From Cristatella mucedo (taxonomy: Eukaryota; Bryozoa; Phylactolaemata; Cristatellidae): a stretch of 64,000 bases of DNA. Made by a program: the position numbers and the translations under genes. This document shows, piece by piece, positions 41,601 through 52,562 of the stretch (the stretch's first letter is position 1; each line of letters opens with the position of its first letter). The notes under the pieces were generated by a model. The model was not told the origin of the DNA. It worked only from the letters and a program-made list of their open reading frames with translations, and did no database searches. Where the stretch lies: positions 95,001-159,000 of the forward strand of contig WPIO01000143.1 in assembly GCA_009760855.2 (NCBI GenBank), given 5' to 3'.

Positions 41601-44600
41601 GTGCCATCACGGCTCACCAAAGGGAAAGGGTGCAATCGGTGGCGGACAAGAGGGCACCTGAGTAGGCAACGCAAGTGCTGTCAGCATCTTCAAGGGAGAT
41701 CGGCGGCAAGCTCAGCTGACCAATCAACTCTCACGAGCAGCAAAACTAGGCACTCTCCTTTTAGTTGAGCGGTACAAATCCCTTAGGGCAGCAGTTCTCA
41801 ACCTGTGGGTGCAACCTAATTTTGGGTCGAACGACCCGACCCTTTCACAGGGGTCGCCTAAGACCATCAGAAAACGCATTTCCACATTCGCGCACAATAA
41901 TTTTATGGTTGGGGGTTGCTCGAGACATTTGGAAACTATCTTTTAGAATTTAGTTGCAAGCTCTAAAAGATTGTCGACAGTGGGCAGAGAGCTGTTGATG
42001 AGGGGAGATGCACTCACACAGTCAGCCGTGGCAGAGCATGTCCATCGACTCCCCGTCAAACCGAAAGTCCAATTCTGACTGCATTTTGTCATTTAATGCT
42101 CAGAAAAAGTCGACACGGAAGTGTTGTTTGCCATTCGTGTGCTTGTAGCAATGAGGCTGAGCGAGTCGGACACCTTCGTGTCACGATGCTGACAGAACTT
42201 CTGCATCTTTGCCAACGGATAACAAAGCCGGCTGTTCACAACTCCGGCAGCCGCTGAACGGTGTGATCGACCAAGTGTGAGTCATTGACGATATCCCGAT
42301 CTAGTTTTTTTTCAGCGCCTGCGATAGCTCGTGCGCAGTCAAAAGCAAGAGCTCCATGATATGCAAGATGAACTGCGAACTTTGAATGCAAGCTCGTGGT
42401 CGAGGAGGCATTTCGCCTCGATTCTCTGCACAGCCATGCTAAAATTCTAATCGACACAGTCAATGACTTCAACGGTCGCGGCAAACATGTCAATCAAGCG
42501 ATGTAGCGCTTGCCAAAATGACAGCCACCAAGTACCTCTTGGGTTCACCAGTGCATTCTCCTGGTGCAGGCCACGGCTTGTCTCAACCTGCAGCTCATTG
42601 ATGACCTGTTTTTGCTGATCAGATCATCATGGTGCTTTCAAGAACCCATTCCACATTCAGGCCCGAATTTTTTGGAATGGAGATTAGCCAAAAGTAGGCA
42701 GACTTGACTGTGGAGATGACTGGTCATCTAACGAAAGGTCACTCCGGCATACCCTTGTCATACCAACTTTGCCATACCCCGATTGCAGGCAGATGCTACT
42801 AACGATATATTGGCCGAGCCCGGTTCGAGGGTTAGGCTTTCCAATTTCCAAGCCAATAACTAATAAGTTGATTTTATTGTCATTCAATTAGAGGAAGTTT
42901 GCTGCCATCCAATCGAGAGAATGTCAGCAATACATGGCGCAAGGGAAGTCTGAGTACTGTGCTGGAAGGCAGGGTAGGATCAAAGCACATGCATATTTAT
43001 ATATGGCTGGGTTATCATTTACATCAAAATTAAATCCAAGATATCATTTGGCAATTACATCGGCAAGGGGAAGAGGATAATATAATAATAACAATATGTC
43101 GTTTGTATAGCATCCCAAGAGAAAGAAATCTCTATCCAGAGCTTCACAACTCAATGCAAGAGAATCAATAGCTAAGGCTTAGTGACATGCACTGTATCAA
43201 ACATGCAAAAGCAAACAAGTATTATCATTGGGCAAGCATGTTAAGGCACACAAGAAGACCCTCAGGGCAAACGTTAGTGGGATCCCTAGCTAGTACCATA
43301 CACTGAATACTGCAAAGGTAAGCAAGCAAAGCATGCAGGAACAAAGGACGATGCATGTGGTCACTGCAGCTAGTGACCGCAGCAGGAAGCAAGCTCCAAG
43401 CTCTCGGTGCATACGAGCTGAGGGCTCGATCACCAAATGATTTCAACTTGATTAATAATAATAATATAATTCATTTGTATAGCCCCTCAAGAGAACTTAA
43501 TCTCTATTCAGGCGCTTCACATATGCCTCGGGCTCGAGCCCACGACCTCAGCCTTGACCTTGGTCATCGGGGCGGCGAGCACCTTAACCGCTGGACCAAA
43601 CCAGCGTGCGGGACTCTCACAAGATGCTGACGAGCGGTCGCGTGAGAGGACATTGGGGGACCAAGGAGATTGGATAGGCAGAATAGTACAGTGCACTTGG
43701 ACCAAGCACCGACCTCTGGAGCAACCCTATAATAAAGGCATTCCGGACGATCGTCGCAAACAAAGCTCTGAAATCTCTCAATGAGATAAATTACCTAAAC
43801 CGTTGCAGTGCAGTGACAGAGATGACCAGGCTAAATAGCAGGTGCTCAAGAAAAACTTGGTTATCAATTGTAGTGAGAGGTCCAACAAAGATAGCAGAGG
43901 GACGACAATTAAATCGGCATTCCCGAAAAAGTCGTTACACTGCAACAAACGCACAGTAGCAGCTACAGCTGGGCTTTAATGAATATCCAGCACTTGGTTG
44001 GTTTTAAGACGTATGGGTAATGTGAGGTGAAGTCTGTAGGCTACCACATGCGTAGCCACTTGCGCTTGTGAAGTGCGAAATAGAAAACTATCCTGTGTAA
44101 CAACACCTGGTCTTGGAGGCTTTGTGGTGTTACAGACGGAGATATATTACATTACATTACACTAGCACTTAATTTGTCTGGAGACACGTGGAGGCACGTG
44201 CCCTCAGCCCCATCTCCATATCAATCGATAACTGAAGCGACCAAAAAACTAGAACACAACTAATGCAAATAACGGAAGAAGAATTCACTCGCCATGAACC
44301 GTTGCACAAGCTATTACGACTTACCGTGTTCCTGCCTGGCACCTTCTTGCCAATTCAGTCTGCATGCCTTATAATCAATTCGACATTCTGAGGGGGAAAC
44401 CGCAAAAATCTAGCCCCTCCCGTAGCTCAGCATAAACATACTGGGAGACTTTTGAATATGCAGCGAGAAATCAGGTTACCGAGTATCGGAATAGGATGTC
44501 CGATCCTCTTGCTTTCACGATATGTCAATAGCACAACAGAAGAAAGGTAATAGTCATAAGCAGCTGGCCGTCAAAAAGGTCTTGAAGATCACGGCATTAC

Positions 44601-45213
44601 ATTAGCTAAAGTGAAATCTCGATGGCATAACCACCGCTGATGCCGAGAATCATTTGCAGCGCGTCTTCGCTTCTTTGAGTCGGCAAAGATGCAAAGACGG
44701 GTCGTCGAAACGCAAAAAGGATGCATTCTACGGACAGCCTTTTAAGTTATCATACAGCTTAAGCATGTGGCATGCAGCATTTCCCCCCACACCGAACGTT
44801 GCCCAAAACACGGAGCCCCAATTGGGCGGTGTAGCGAGTAAGGGCTTTCAACTATCGAATAACGCGAGGTGCAGACAGCATCAGCAGCATACTCACTGGC
44901 TCCATGGACATGAACGGTACTGATCATTAAGACTCACGAAACGCGAGTAATGCCTAGGCATTCATCACAGTCTAGCTGGTGTAACACGCCGCCGCCGTTT
45001 CGACGCACTCTGGCTTGGACGAACGCTTTAAGAAATCGACGTGAACGCAAGCGCCAGCACGAACTAACCAATATCGCCCTCGATGTCTTCGCTCAGGCTC
45101 GACACAATCTTAGACTTCACTGTACCAATCAGGGCAGTCAGCGGCACCTCCTGGAATGTCAGTCGCTGGCGAAAACCGCTGAGACGATAAACTACTACCG
45201 CCAGCGACGCCAT
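35691..45213 (-). CDS. ubl7: Ubiquitin-like protein 7 (UBL7) homologue
   Basis: Ubiquitin-like and UBA-domain protein; the family binds ubiquitin, exact role poorly known. Exons on the minus strand: 45213-45069 (ATG; MASLAVVVYRLSGFRQRLTF), 40921-40805 (VIIGGRELQDEQSLEA, CNVTPGTTLIAIERL, second half of the UBL fold), 38322-38125 (GGPYRALLEDVVADLATLES), 37855-37798 (VLREPDMLAVLTDPQQAER), 36420-36289 (APVITTSQLSAALAAAAG) and 36074-35691 (QPISQDFFAQALQRA, then UBA RYLESQIRQLRDMGIDDEAL to YGDGAD and stop). The first four junctions join in phase 1; the last two exons are phase 0. A further exon between 37798 and 36420 is required; the Ala-rich stretch at 37525-37740 is a candidate with uncertain ends. 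UBL at the N-terminus, UBA at the C-terminus and the IRQLRDMGI core match UBL7. LINE fragments fill the introns. Its 3' end is duplicated at 12.7-15.8 kb. Confidence 0.82.
38890..39235 (+). mobile_element. LINE-A 3' end fragment
   Basis: ORF end (TNLKTVGDHAFSSYAPKARNS, TFKKNLKKHLF) plus 3' UTR and a truncated hairpin (AAAGTGCCTAGAGAG). It lies in the large UBL7 intron, antisense to that gene. Confidence 0.8.
39440..40325 (-). pseudogene. LINE-A fragment, decayed
   Basis: Minus-strand pieces of the RT C-terminal half are recognisable (GPLLSPSSTLPLADANSKLNLDFHLHA-like, ACIRCLQ, QNSAARLVCR) with many stops. In a UBL7 intron, same strand as the gene. Confidence 0.65.
41427..41619 (-). mobile_element. 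SINE-1 copy
   Basis: The reverse complement reads TGGTGAGCCGTGATGGCACAC ... GGGTTCGAATCCTGCAGTGG ... GGCGATCCTTTATCGCC ... CTCTTCTGTCGCTATGTAAAAG, then an A/T-rich end. Full head and tail. Confidence 0.75.
41789..41915 (+). mobile_element. hAT (Charlie/SPIN-like) terminal fragment
   Basis: CAGCAGTTCTCAACCTGTGG, then GGGTCGAACGACC, CCCTTTCACAGGGGTCGCCT, AAGACCATCAGAAAACG and AATAATTTTATGGTTGGGGG. These are, as I remember them, terminal-region hallmarks of SPIN-type hAT-Charlie transposons. The opposite inverted end was not found. Following 41.95-42.68 kb has no readable transposase. Confidence 0.6.
41916..42679. other. Intronic stretch, possible decayed transposon interior
   Basis: No coherent ORF. 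A minus-strand frame (42236-42493) is open for 85 codons, with no recognised product. Confidence 0.35.
42680..43075 (-). mobile_element. LINE-A internal fragment, decayed
   Basis: Reverse complement keeps CRSDLSLDDQSSPQS, NDNKINLLVIG and ADTIAKxxLGF-like pieces in broken frames. Confidence 0.6.
43080..43445 (-). mobile_element. LINE-A-like 3' end, diverged subfamily
   Basis: ATAATAATAACAATA tail, hairpin halves (GCATCCCAAGAGAAAGAAATCTC, CCAGAGCTTCAC), and the ORF end (MKSFGDRALSSYAPRAWSLLP on the minus strand). Confidence 0.6.
43453..43602 (-). mobile_element. SINE-2 copy (best preserved)
   Basis: The reverse complement starts TTTGGTCCAGCGGTTAAGG (box A-like), has GGGCTCGAGCCC (box B-like), then GAAGCGCCTGAATAGAGATT, AAGTTCTCTTGAGGGGCTAT and an ATT tail. 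The tail is a version of the LINE-A 3' hairpin. Confidence 0.65.
43680..43980 (-). mobile_element. LINE-A RT N-terminal piece, decayed
   Basis: Reverse complement follows the LINE-A order around LLSLLDLxTTIDNQVFLEHLL and LQWF with many breaks. Confidence 0.5.
43985..44170 (+). mobile_element. LINE-B 3' end fragment
   Basis: GGTGAAGTCTGTAGGCTACC ... CTATCCTGTGTAACAACACC ... TGTTACAGACGGAGATATATT, ending in a short TTACA repeat; matches the end of the 9.65-kb copy. Confidence 0.6.
44171..45068. other. UBL7 first intron, unique part
   Basis: Nothing recognised between the LINE-B scrap and the donor of the first coding exon. Confidence 0.5.
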
Positions 45214-45782
45214 TCCGCACATGCACGCGCTCATAGCGAGGCTCTTCCGCTTCCGATGCCTGGCTTATTCCTCCGTCTTCGCGCTCGCGTCGAAGCGATG
45301 GTAAGACTCGTAGTGGTGCAGAGACCTTGAGCGGGTAATTTTAACCTTAATGCAGAAAGCCTGCAGAGACTCAGCGTAGCAGTTGGAAGCAGAGTCATCG
45401 TCGAGACGATCGGCGTCTATAGTGGCAAATGCGCAGCAGCAGCTTACTTCGGCACTAACGTCCTTAGGGCCGTGCTAACTCAACGAAGTAACGCTCTTGC
45501 TGTCGGGTGAAGAAATAACGGCGAAGCTAGCTTCGCGGAGAACGGATAAAGATTCGTATGAGTGCCGTACCGATACATGCAGGTACTCCGACGGGGGCAG
45601 TGCATGGCAGCAACAGAGAGCGCCTGCACCGTAACGTAACAAGTCCCTGTCTTTAGCATAGAGCATTCTATTCGGCTGCCACAGCGGTCTGCAGTTTCAG
45701 CCTTAGCGATGAGCTCTCTCGTTCGACGTCCGAACCGCAGATGACAGGTTCGACGCCTAGATCGCAACGGACGACTGCTCGA
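45214..45782. other. 5' flank of UBL7-like gene
   Basis: Immediately upstream of the start codon on the minus strand. No TATA or clear splice acceptor was picked out. A LINE-A copy begins at 45783. If there is a noncoding first exon it may lie at the CpG-rich patch at 48.15-48.5 kb. Confidence 0.4.
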
Positions 45783-47090
45783 TCTTTGCAGCTTTTGATA
45801 CTATCGATCACCAAGTCCTTCTTAGGTGCCTCTCATCTCGCATGGGCATTACTGGCACTGCACTGCAATAGTTCAGGTCCTATCTCATTGGGGGATTCCT
45901 GAGTATTGATGTGAATGGACAAAGACCATTCGAGGATCTTCTTGGTCCTGTTCTTTTCACGGTTTATACTCTTCCTCTAGCCGATGTGATTCCCAAGCAC
46001 AGTCTAGGCTTTCCACTTCTATGCGGATGACACTCAGTTGGACCTTCGTATTGATCCCTCCCAGCCCTCGAGCACGTCGAATTTTCTCAACTGTCTTGCT
46101 GCATACATTGATAACATCTGCTCATAGATGGAAGCAAATTTTCTTAAATTGAATGATGATAAAACCAACATACTAGCTATGGGCAAACCAAGTGCGATTC
46201 AGAAATTGGAAAATCCAACGCTCAAAATCGGCTCTGCTAGCATATCTCCTGTTGAATCTGCACGAAATCACATGTTCCAAAGTGACCTTTCTTTAGACGA
46301 CCACTTCAGCTCCACAATCAAGCCTGCCTACTTTCAGCTACATAACATCGCTAAAATTCGGGATGTTCTAGACAGGAATACACATCTTAGTTGGTCCATG
46401 CATTTTTGACATCCCGTCTCGACTTCTGTAACTCACTGCTTCCTGGCCTACCGGCATGTGCAATCAGGCACTTACAGCTGGTGCAAATTTCTGCAACTAG
46501 GATTGTCTGTCGTGAGCCCAGCAGTTTCCACGTCACACCAGTTCTCGCCGACCTGCAGTGACTACCAGTCAAGCGACGCATCGACTTCAAGGTTTTGTCC
46601 CTCACTTTCATGTCCCTTTATTCAATGGCTATCACATCTACTCTCCCAACAGGCCAAGCATTGTCCCACCAGCTTTTCGGAATCTTGTTTATTTATACCT
46701 CGTACAAACCTCAAATCCTTCGGAGACTGTGCATTTAGTTCGTATGATCCCAAAGCCTGGAACTCATTCTCGACTTTCGTCACGACATACACTGACTCGA
46801 CCAAATTTAAAAAGAAATTAAAAACGCACCCATTTAAGACAGCAGTTAGTGGGTCCCTGTGATTCGTTCTTGATGTGCTTTTGCGTGCTGACACTGCATG
46901 CTGCCACTAACCACACTTGCATGCTGACCCTGTGTATGTCCCCCTAACCATGTTATTCTTTTGTTGATTGAGCATGCTACTACTCACCATTCAATCAAGC
47001 TTTTTTTGAAGCAAATGTAAAGCGCCTAGAAAGAGATTTAGTTCTGTGAGGGTGCTTTATCAAGTGTGTTATTATTATTATTTCAATTGC
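45783..47090 (+). pseudogene. LINE-A RT copy, decayed
   Basis: Starts at AAFDTIDHQVLLRCLSSR, keeps [15 protein letters not shown]-like and KLNDDKTNILAMGKPS, then SDLSLDDHFSSTIKPAYF. Frames are broken by stops and small deletions. The 3' UTR, hairpin (AAAGCGCCTAGAAAGAGATT ... GAGGGTGCTTTATC) and ATT tail are intact. Confidence 0.85.
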
Positions 47091-47384
47091 ATGACTTCAA
47101 ATCCTGCTGCCTCGCCTCGAGGAGTGAGTGCCCTGAGAGCAGCTCCTGGTGTACTTAGCACCATACATGTACATGTACATACATGTAGTTAGCTGACTTG
47201 CTACTGATAGTACCCGTCGGTTTTTGCTTGTTTACTACTACTACTACTACTACTAATAATAATACTAGATCACAAGGCTCATTTTAAATGATAGCAGCTT
47301 GTCAGACGAAGCAGTTGAAGGATTTGGAGACACTAATGATCAGGGCGAGATGACAAGAAATATGCGACTCGAAGCATACTACTA

Positions 47385-47740
47385 CTAATAATAACACACT
47401 TGATTAAGTGCCCTCAGATAATTCAATCTCTCTGTAGGCGCTTTAAATTTGCTGCAAAGTAAGCTTGATTGAATGGTTAGTAGTAGCATGCTCAAAAAAC
47501 AATAAGAGTAACATGATTAGGGGTAACATGCATAGGGTCAGCATGCAAGTGTGGTTAGTGGCAGCATGCAGTGTCAGCACGCATAAGTACATAAAGGACG
47601 AATCACAGGGACCCACTAACTGCTGTCATAAATATATGCGTTTTTAATTTCTTTTTAAATGTGGCCGAGTAAGGGGATGTCGTGACGAAAGTCGGGATTG
47701 AGTTCCAACCAAGCTTTGGGAGCATACGAACTAAAGACAG
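47385..47740 (-). mobile_element. LINE-A 3' end
   Basis: (ACT/AAT)n tail, inverted hairpin, full 3' UTR (AACATGCATAGGGTCAGCATG, GGACGAATCACAGGGACCC) and the last ORF codons. Confidence 0.8.
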
Positions 47741-47859
47741 GCATTATTACAGCCCGAAGCTACTCTCAGCTGATCTAGCGTGTCACTCGTAGCACGACGT
47801 GATAGCACCCCTAGGCACGATTGGCCGTCGTTCGCTTTCGCTCGATGGCTATCCAGATA

Positions 47860-47955
47860 ATAAAAATGATAAATAATAATAATACATTTGATATAACGCC
47901 CTCAGAGAACTAAAATCTTTTTTTCTAGGTACTTTACATTTGGTGCAAAGGAAGC
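47860..47955 (-). mobile_element. LINE-A 3' tail
   Basis: AATAATAATAC tail followed by ACGCCCTCAGAGAACTAAAAT ... TCTAGGTACTTTACATT. Confidence 0.6.
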
Positions 47956-47989
47956 ACATCGTAAATTCGAGTCCTGCAGCAGTACATAT

Positions 47990-48155
47990 AAAATACATCA
48001 AATTCATTTATAAAGCGCCCTATGAGAACCGAATCTGTATTCAGGCGGTCCTCTTATTTCCCAGGGTTCGAGCCCACGTGCGACCTTGGCAAACGAAAAC
48101 ATTCACCTTGACCTCGGTCACTGAAGGTGAGGGGCACCCCGTGCCGCTGGGCTCA
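47990..48155 (-). mobile_element. SINE-2 copy, diverged
   Basis: Tail TTTATAAAGCGCCCTATGAGA ... ATTCAGGCG beside a tRNA-like body with GGGTTCGAGCCC; head partly lost. Confidence 0.5.
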
Positions 48156-48500
48156 ATTCTTTCTCGACCGCTGCGAGCTGTGCGCCAGCTGCTGACGCTC
48201 TTCGGCTGCGAGGCGAAACGAGGCGGCGTTTTTAAATCGACCGCTCTTTGCTTCGCTTTTCGTCTTCAGCGTTCGAATTCCGTCGAATCCGGTCTGCGGC
48301 GAGAGAGTCGCTCGCTTCATAGTGCGCCGCTCGTTTGCCGCTGGACGTAGCTCGCGCGCGGCCCTCGCTCGCTCGCTTACGCGGTGGCCCGCTCGAGTGG
48401 AGGGCGACAGCGGCGAATTGCAGTATCGCAGCAGGCGAATCTCGCGCCGGCGACGGCGAGCGGCGCAGCGCTTAATTTCGTCCGGATACAGGCGGAGTTA
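48156..48500. promoter_or_regulatory. CpG-rich patch, possible promoter
   Basis: CG-dense (GCTCGCGCGCGGCCC, GCGCCGGCGACGGCGAGCGG) amid AT-rich repeats and followed by an A/T run at 48540. About 2.9 kb upstream of the UBL7-like start codon on the minus strand. No direct link to a transcript was seen. Confidence 0.35.
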
Positions 48501-48914
48501 GCCAACATTTTCGACAACCTACTCGTTCAGTATTTGAAAATATATTTAAATAAATAAAAAAAAAATATATATATTTGTATGTATTTAAATAAGTCTGAGC
48601 TCTTTTAGCTGCGTTTACACGGCATACTTTCCTCCCGACAGACGCCGACTTTCCTCCTAGTTAGGACTTCTACTCGGCAGATTTAGTCCCGCCCACGACA
48701 GATTCGATGGCCGACCTCGCCCCGCCCACAACCCCGTGCTGTAATCCGGGAGGCTGGTATGAAAGAGGGTTTTCCCGGAGAGGCCAAGCCAACACAGGCC
48801 GAAGTTGAGATTATCAATGGAATTTCTCGGGTCACCAAAAATAGAGTATACACGAATGAGAAATCTAAATGGGAGCATCACCCTGCAGCGTCCTGTCTAT
48901 TTTCAATGGACCGT

Positions 48915-50785
48915 TATAGATTGCCGTATTTTCCCAGGCCGTTGTCGTCGATTGCCGCGCATTGCCCTCGCATGTACGTTCAAGATTGGTTAATAGGACG
49001 CGGTTGCACTTTTAATGCAGCGCACTGTTACGAAAGAAAGACGCGATCTCCTCCCACCAGCTTTGTTTGTAATTGTAACAGGCAATCGTAGATTGCCGTA
49101 TCGTCTCGAGCGATTGCCGTCGATTGCCCAAGATGGGACGCGAAAAAGGGCAGCGTGTGCGCCCACAGTGAATATTATGTAGTAGGATAATTACAAATGC
49201 AAGCAGACAATGTCCAGCAAATTTGAACCTGATTGCTGCCGGGTCATTGCCGTTGATTGCCATGCATTATCCTCGATTGTGTCGATTGTATAAAAGGATG
49301 TGGCTGCACTTTTAATGCAGTGTAGTGCAATGCGCAAGAAAAGTTGGAGCTTCTCTCAGCAACAGTTGGTCCATTCGTCACTAACCGATATGGATTGACG
49401 TTTTTGCCCGGGCCATTGCCATCGATTGAAAGCGAACCATGGGCGAAAATTAAGCGTGCACACAGGTGCATGTTACGTGGAATGAGAGTTGCAGTTTATT
49501 GCAGCCAATCTTGTCAATTTTCCACAGATTTCGCTATCGGCCCCTATCATTGCTGTTGATTGCCATGCATTACTGACAGTTAACAAACAAAGCATCTTGA
49601 AAGTTCCATGGTTTTACATGGGACAAAGCGGAATATTGTATGTAATGACAATTGAGGCTTCCGCGATGCCAATTTCTTTTCAATTCACCGGGAATTAGGG
49701 TATTGGCCCAGGATATTGGTGTCGATTGCCGTTCATTGCTCACGATTGTACGTTCGCGATTGGTTGAAAGAATTTGATTGCACTTTCAACACAGTCTAAC
49801 GATTCAATCGCGTTTCCTTTTGCAGCAAATGCAAAGCGCCTAGGAAGAGATTGAGTTCTCTGAGGGCGCTTTATCCAGTGCAATTTTATTATTATTATTA
49901 TTATTACAGTGGGTCATGACGGGTAAGATCTATTTGATCTTGCCCCAGTCCCTTTCCAGTGAGTTGCGATGAACCATAATGGATTGCCGTATTTACTGGG
50001 GCCATCGCCGTCTGTTGTCATGCATTGCCCAAGATTGAACGGTCAGAGGTTGAAAGTATATGTGCACGCAGTGTGATGTTAGTGGAATGAGAACTGGAGC
50101 TTGGTGCAGCCGATTTCTTATCGATTTGCCACGGATTGTGGTATTGGTCCCTGCCATTACTGTCAATTGCCGTGCATTGTTGACAATTAACTGGCAAAAT
50201 AGCTTGAAAGGTCCCACGATTTCACTTTGAGCACAAAGAAATGTGAAATGCGATGACAATCGGCAGTTCGTGCAGCCAATTTAGTGTCGACTTGCTACGG
50301 ATTGTTGTGAATTGCTTCTTCGAGCCGAGCCGTTGATTGCCATGCATTGCCCGAGATTGTACGAGCCCAATTGCTTAAAATGCTGGGGTTGACTTTAACC
50401 AGTGTGCTTTGTAACACGCATTAAAAATTGAAGCTTTGCGAAACCGATTTCAGAGCATTTTGCATCAGATTGCTGTAAATTGAGGTATTGGCCCGGGCCA
50501 TTGCCGCCAATTGCAGTGCATTGCTGCCGAATGATCGAGGCAATTGTAGTGAAATTTGTGGGGTTACACGATAACCAAAAATCAGAGCAACGTGCAATCA
50601 CTATTAGAGCTTAAAGTGTACGTATTCTGGTCGTTTTTCGGCGGGTTGCGGTACATTGATGAACTGGCCCGGGCAGTTGCAGTCGACTGCAGTGCATTGC
50701 TGCAGAATGGCCGAGGTAATTACAGTGAAGTTATGTAAGTACACAATAACCGAAGAGTAGAGCAGCGTGCAATCATAATTAGAAC
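48915..50785. repeat. Diverged tandem satellite, ~11 units of 135-180 bp
   Basis: Each unit starts with a variant of GATTGCCGTATTGGCCCGGGCCATTG's first half, followed by GTCGATTGCC(A/G)TGCATTGC and CGAGATTGTACG. Unit starts near 48918, 49091, 49231, 49392, 49527, 49693, 49981, 50133, 50299, 50467 and 50646. Later halves carry GTGGAATGAGA and GCAGCCGATTT motifs. Units differ strongly, so the array is old. A LINE-A tail at 49803 interrupts it. Confidence 0.7.
49803..49908 (+). mobile_element. LINE-A 3' end inserted in the satellite
   Basis: TTTTGCAGCAAATGCAAAGC, hairpin to GAGGGCGCTTTATCCAGTG and (ATT)n; only the last ~100 bases of the element. Confidence 0.75.
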
Positions 50786-52149
50786 TCCTCAAACAATAAT
50801 TAATTAAAGCTCCACAAACGACATTCTCGTTTTCGAATCTCTCCCGAACTGCTCCCACACTCTCCCGACGGGTGAATCCCAGTGACGCACTCCCTCTTAA
50901 ATTCGGTGTCACGTGGCCCCTTTATTTTCAGCAAACTCGGCGTACGGCCTCCAAACGCCGAATTTAGACAGGTCTGCAATAACTTATTCTTGCGGCCAGT
51001 GACCTCCGATCACGCTGGATGTTATCCTATGCAAAGCCAATACCGGGATAGTACTTGTATGCAACATCCCTGATGTGACATTTCTTAGAGGCCACCTGTA
51101 AAATAACCATGTATTCGAGAGGGCTGTCCACCGACTGCACCAATTTTACTTTGTATGTCCGTGGGTCATAACACTGCGAAATATATCGCAAACCGAATGA
51201 AAGGCTTCCTTTTAATTAAATGTCACGTGCATGCACAGAGAGAGATTTCGTTATCTTAATGCACTAAATAGATTTTTCTTTTGGAATTGTTATTATTAGA
51301 AAACCTCCGCACAGTCCCAGACGTTCAGGTTTGGGATGCGACGGCGACGAAGAGGAGTGCAAAAAGCCAAATTCTGTGCGCTCAGCTCTCCGGCTGTTAT
51401 CCTAAAGTGCAGAATGCGTTGTTTTATGATATTGGCATGTGCAGCTAAGCAGTTTGAGTGACGGAGATGCGATGAATACATATAATTAATCAGTTCGCGT
51501 AGAAACAGGCCGCTCTTCCCACTAGCAGTCGCTCGCTTTCAAGCAACCCGATGATTGCATGCCGTACCAACGCCTGTAATCCAGATAAATCTCCTAAAGT
51601 TTTTGCTGCGTGGTGTCTAACAACCCTAAAATCTCCTATCATAAAGGATTCGAAGAAATAAACTAAATCGGCCTCATAGCCAATCATATACCCTACACAG
51701 GCAGGCTTTGCTAATATTTTCTCTTTGGCCAGCTGAGCTCGAGCTACCGGAAGCTGGCATCGATAAGTTAACAAGCTCAATATATAGCATCATCAGCAAC
51801 ATCTGGCAGTTTACGTTTACGCTTGCGAGTCCTGGTGACAGTAAGACTTATTTAGACTGAAATAAGACCACTGTTAGAGTTTTTTATCGTTCATCTTTAT
51901 TGGGAAAATATATTGATTGGCGATATTAAGTTGAGGCACGGTGGATTAATTTTAATATATCGATCTTCGCTCAGTCGGAGTGGATTTCTCAGGTCGGATT
52001 GTAACAAATCCTTTTGCCAACATCAGGTGATAACCCCGGAATCAAAAATGAAAAATTTGGTGCAGGTCTTTTTAAAGCACACACACAGCTCTTCTCGCTT
52101 TTAGAAAATTATAATTAGTATAGAATATCAACAAATATTTCATTCCCTA
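50786..52149. other. Intergenic, nothing recognised
   Basis: A minus-strand frame 51490-51780 (96 codons) is the longest; it shows no motif I know. No repeat was identified. Confidence 0.4.
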
Positions 52150-52562
52150 CCAGGCTAAGCATCGTACCACTCGCAAGCGGAACCTAACTGTTTACCTATA
52201 CCTCGTGCAAACATTAAATCCTTTGGAGAACGAGCCTTTAGTTCGTATTCTTCCAAAGCCTGTAGCTCACTCAAGACATACGTCACGACATCTCATGACC
52301 GACAACATTTAAAAAAAAACTAAAAACGAATCTATTTATCACAGCATTTAGTAGGTTCCTGTGATTCATCCCCTGTGCATAGTGCCACTAACCACACTTG
52401 CATGCTGAACCTGAGCGGTCACCCCTGATCATATTATTCTTGTTGTTTGTTGAGCATGCTAACACTAACCATTCGACCGTGCTTCCTTTGCAGAAAATTT
52501 AAAGCGCCTGGACAGGGATTGAGTTCTCTCAGGGCGCTTTATCAAATGTATTATTCTTATTA
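52150..52562 (+). mobile_element. LINE-A 3' end, diverged
   Basis: ORF end (AKHRTTR-like, IKSFGERAFSSYSSKACSS), 3' UTR, hairpin (AAAGCGCCTGGACAGGGATTG ... CAGGGCGCTTTATC) and ATT tail. Confidence 0.75.

Noticed and set aside
47160-47190. ACATGTACATGT palindrome followed by (CTA)n
   Set aside because: Simple-sequence DNA; no second half-site or nearby gene gives it meaning.
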